Assembly: GCA_002261195.1 (NCBI GenBank) | Contig: MVBO01000028.1 | Location: 1-64,000, forward strand | Reading direction: 5' to 3' | Length of the DNA stretch: 64,000 nt | From: Bifiguratus adelaidae | Taxonomy: Eukaryota; Mucoromycota; Endogonomycetes; Endogonales | In this document: in pieces, positions 60,955-64,000 of the stretch | Layout of the letters: each line of letters opens with the position of its first letter | How positions within the stretch are numbered: position 1 is the first letter of the stretch | Program-made: the position numbers and the translations under genes | Notes under the pieces: model-generated | The model's database searches: none | The model's input: only the letters and a program-made list of their open reading frames with translations | What the model was told of the DNA's origin: nothing

Positions 60955-61941
60955 GTCCGGTCCAGCGCAGACGAGCTCTAGAACAACTATACAAGTTGGT
61001 ACCTGTACACAGCGGAGAAAGAGGCAAAGTCATCGCAGTTTATTAATCTTTTTTACTTGCGTCAGACCTGTCTCAGGGCGCCTTTAATGATGAAGGTGAA
61101 ACAGCTTGTCTTACTTCCGTCACGTGGTATCATATCTCGGAAATTCATTCATCCCCACATGTCTGGAAGTCACTCTATCCATTGTTCTCTTCTCTCTTCC
61201 TTGATGTACGATCCCTGGCCCGACGTAGAGTATGCACTGCATTTGTGCATTGTGCATTGCGCGTTGCGCGTTGCAAAACGCATTATACTACTCAGCTGTT
61301 TGTGACATAAATTTTGGTATTTTTGAATTCGGTTGCACCCTTGGGGACCCCTCAAGCAAATCCATTCTCAATCAGTCATTCATAGACAGGCCGCCCTCAC
61401 ATGGGTAAGACTTATCGAGCGAGGAAAATGCTGCACACAAGCTCATATGAACCCCAAACTATCTTCACACGTAGTCAACAGACGCTCTATAGACAATGAA
61501 CAAGAATTCGCGAGCAGTAGCGAAGTGGATATCTGTGTAGTACCGGATCAAGGGGATGTCAACTATCCAGTAGTGCTTCCTCCACGGCGGATCGCCATGA
61601 CTCTCTTGCATCAAGTATAAATGACAGATCTTGAAGGTCCTTTGAACGACGACTGGTTCTTGATGGGATTGTGGTGCGTCCCTTGCGCATAGTCCTCGGC
61701 TTAAGCTACTTCATGCTCTCCATCATTGTATCCAGATGCCTACGTCACTCAAATCGTCACTATATAATGAAATTTGGCGCGGTCTTCTTCTGTACTGGTA
61801 TTGTGTTCAGGGCCGCTGCGCAGCAATTTCCCATATGGATAAGCACGCAACTACGGATACAACTCTCGATATTGCAAAGCTTGATGGTAGGCTCATTTCA
61901 GATTCCTTTTGAACCGAAGCGAACCAGTGTTATTTGTTTAG
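60955..61941. other. Intergenic plus unplaced 5' part of the Spo22-like gene
   Basis: No separate gene could be shown. The promoter of the F-box gene is at the left. A 7-nt tandem repeat is at 61243-61275. Plus-strand frames at 61448-61620 and 61671-61941 may hold the first exons of the Spo22/Zip4-like gene but could not be joined with confidence. Confidence 0.35.
61243..61275. repeat. Short tandem repeat, 7-nt unit x about 4.7
   Basis: Two TTGTGCA units are followed by two TTGCGCG units and a partial TTGCA. The pattern looks like local slippage and is in the intergenic gap upstream of the Spo22-like gene. Confidence 0.6.
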
Positions 61942-64000
61942 GTCTTGTCACCGAGTTCATAGACCACCTTGATTTGGATCCTCCAGAGATCATTATCCAA
62001 CGATGTGTTTCCCTCATCAACGCGGCAACTTCGATACAGCAACCTACCAAAATGAGTTCAGACATGTCCAGAAGATTTGATCAACACGGTAAGCCACGTC
62101 ATTAAATACCGTTCTCTGCAAACGATGATACTTATCTCTGTAAGGCGTGACAATATGGAATCACTCCATCATAGCAAGGCACTCAATACATACCACGGAC
62201 AATGTCTCTCAAACACAACAACTTATTGCACATTGTACGTAGCTTAGGCGTCTCCGTTGCGGGTATATGCGCAACGTACTCACCATGCGCTTCACTTAGT
62301 GAGACAAGTCGGCTATTATCTGCTCAAACAGTCCGAAAACCACCATGAACAACAAAGAGAGACATGTAAGTAGCTCGTCTTTCAAACTTGATGGATGTTT
62401 GATCTGTATTTAGCTCTATATAAGCTGATGCACATGGCATCCAAACTCGGCAAAGCATGGATAGGCAAGTGCAACGTGGGGGATCTGCAGACTCGGATTC
62501 ACTAATATGGATCGCGTTGCAGAGTGCAACGATCTAAAGGCTGCAGATAAGGCACTCACTGAAGCCACTGAGGTTTGTGGAGCGCTATCCATGTACGATC
62601 AATTCCCTCAATCTCCATCCATGCCAGTATGAATTAGCTATTTCACAGCTGCCCGATGACTTACGCGACGGAACACCTAATCTCCGGGCGATAGCGCCCA
62701 TGACACTCTATTTATATCGCGCTCAATGCGTACGTACCATCTCCTTCGTTAAAAGATTACTAAGGGATGGTCTCATTAGGCTTCAAGACTTGGCAATTGG
62801 CAGCTCGCGTCACTTATGATGGACAGGGCCACATGTGAGTTAATCAGCATCTATACGTTTCGCATACCCACCCTCGTGCAGCTGAAAACTTGACAACTCA
62901 AGCGACTCATAAGGAAGTAAGTGAGCCAATATATGACCCATTAACCTCATTATCGGTAGTTGGATCTTGTGTGCTATACTTGTCTTGAGACGGGTATGGC
63001 GTTGCTTTACAATGACGAAGGCGGAAAGGCAGTATACTGGTTGAAGAAATGTTACCTGACTCTAGAAAGCATGGGTGTACTACAGAATCCAGCGTACGCC
63101 CAGATTAAGGTAAACGAATTCGCATCTTCTGCCTTGACAAGACCTTACTTCGTACCATTTCAGAATAAGGCAATGAAGGGGCTAGGTCTCTTTCTTACAC
63201 GATGACATACTTCAGCAATTGACACCTATCGTTTTAGCCAACGCGTATTTAAAGCACGGTGCACAAGACAAGGAAAGTCTTCAGTTTGCCAGTAATATTA
63301 CAAACATTTTGCTCGAGGTAAGCATTTAATAAATGATGCTTCTATAATACTTATTTGGCAACCTTTAGGATAATCCGGAAGACCCAACTTGCTACATACT
63401 GAAAACTAAGCTCATCATGCATCAACAAAATGATCCTGATCATGGCCGTGATCTGGGTCTGAAAGGTGGGTGGCGTAGGCTCGTTGTTTATCCAAGGACT
63501 CACTCGATTTCCTAGTGTTGAACGAGTGCATGGAACAGTGCAAACCTACTCATAGCGAAGGGTGAGCAATCCGCGCATTATACTTTGCTGGTTCTGAATC
63601 TAGGTAGCCTGCTTGAAGTGATTGTATATGCACACGGCTCCTTTGGGTGAGGTCAGACGATTGAAACAAGCTCACCACTGATTGCGGTCAGGATTTGCAA
63701 TGCCTTAGATCTGTATCAGACATTTTTCAGGTCCAACAAATACATTGGCGAAGAGGCCGAATTCGGGGAGATCATTGAAGAAATTTTGCTTTCCAGATGT
63801 CATTTCCTGACAAAAGCTACTATGGTAGAAGAAGCGAGCGTTGAATTCTTCGAGCGACGGCAAGCGGCCTTCCAAGGTGACGCTTCTCGGAATCATCTTG
63901 TTTGCCACTAACGGATGTTCTCTAGATTTGAAATTGTTGGAACCTCGGATAAGTCACAAGAATGCGTCAGCTTGCCTGCTGGTATGTACTGCAGGTTAGT
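61942..64000 (+). CDS. Spo22/Zip4-like meiotic TPR protein (partial, runs off right edge)
   Basis: A chain of exons can be joined in phase: 61942-62088, from 62145, and on past 63900 with introns of about 50 nt. It gives GLVTEFIDHLDLDPPEIIIQ, TIWNHSIIARHS, LRQVGYYLLKQSENHHEQQR, LYKLMHMASKLGKAWIECND, YELAISQLPDDLRDGTPNLR, then LDLVCYTCLETGMALLYNDE, AVYWLKKCYLTLESMG, IVLANAYLKHGAQDKESLQF and EDNPEDPTCYILKTKLIMHQ. The TPR register and the WL-K-x-x-Y-x-TLE motif fit the Spo22/Zip4 family, which promotes crossover formation and synaptonemal complex assembly in meiosis. The intron at 62465-62522 starts with GC. The start lies upstream of 61942 and the end beyond 64000. Confidence 0.65.

Overview
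This window is nuclear DNA from a filamentous or yeast-like fungus, most likely a basidiomycete. Nearly every conserved gene is cut by short introns (about 38-65 nt, GT-AG with a few GC-AG). The protein set is fungal: a WC-2-type PAS/GATA light regulator, a FunK1 kinase remnant, Cms1, Cwf19, Rpd3, i-AAA Yme1 and Spo22/Zip4. The microtubule polymerase is the long XMAP215 form rather than the two-TOG form of ascomycete yeasts, which together with FunK1 favours Basidiomycota. The species cannot be named from sequence alone.

Region 1 (1 to about 12 kb) is gene-poor and worn. It holds decayed gene copies (a FunK1 kinase piece near 4.3-4.7 kb, a broken MFS transporter at 6.2-7.1 kb, a Gfo/Idh/MocA oxidoreductase piece near 11.5 kb) among long stretches with no convincing gene. 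Three genes in it look whole: a small cysteine-rich secreted protein (2.9 kb), a TENA/THI-4 protein (7.8-8.6 kb) and a glycosylated-looking secreted protein (9.3-9.8 kb).

Region 2 (12-20 kb) is a small accessory island. An aldehyde dehydrogenase diverges from a sugar transporter, which is followed by a GH88 unsaturated uronyl hydrolase. This fits uptake and breakdown of uronate-containing oligosaccharides. Beyond lie a fragment resembling the PH domain of TFIIH Tfb1 and a secreted tandem-repeat protein with one in-frame TGA.

Region 3 (20-61 kb) is dense housekeeping DNA with intergenic gaps often under 150 bp. In order: a LEA-2-like membrane protein, an unknown gene, a four-finger C2H2 protein, an EBP1/Cdb4 homologue, Yme1, Dcc1, XMAP215, tRNA-Val(AAC), CstF-50, Naa38, a rhomboid-like/glycosyltransferase fusion, Rpd3, WC-2, a DUF4112 protein, Cwf19, porphobilinogen deaminase, a Snapin homologue, Trm5, Nse4, an unknown gene, Cms1, a PY-motif protein, Tof1/Timeless and an F-box protein. 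Several neighbours share very short divergent promoters (30, 62, 98 and 101 bp), and Trm5 and the Snapin homologue overlap at their 3' ends.

Region 4 (61-64 kb) carries the 5' part of a Spo22/Zip4-like meiotic TPR gene that runs off the right edge. No transposon, LTR element, rRNA or CRISPR array was recognised. Gene models and splice sites were read by eye; conserved-motif exons are firm, while terminal exons and some start codons are provisional.
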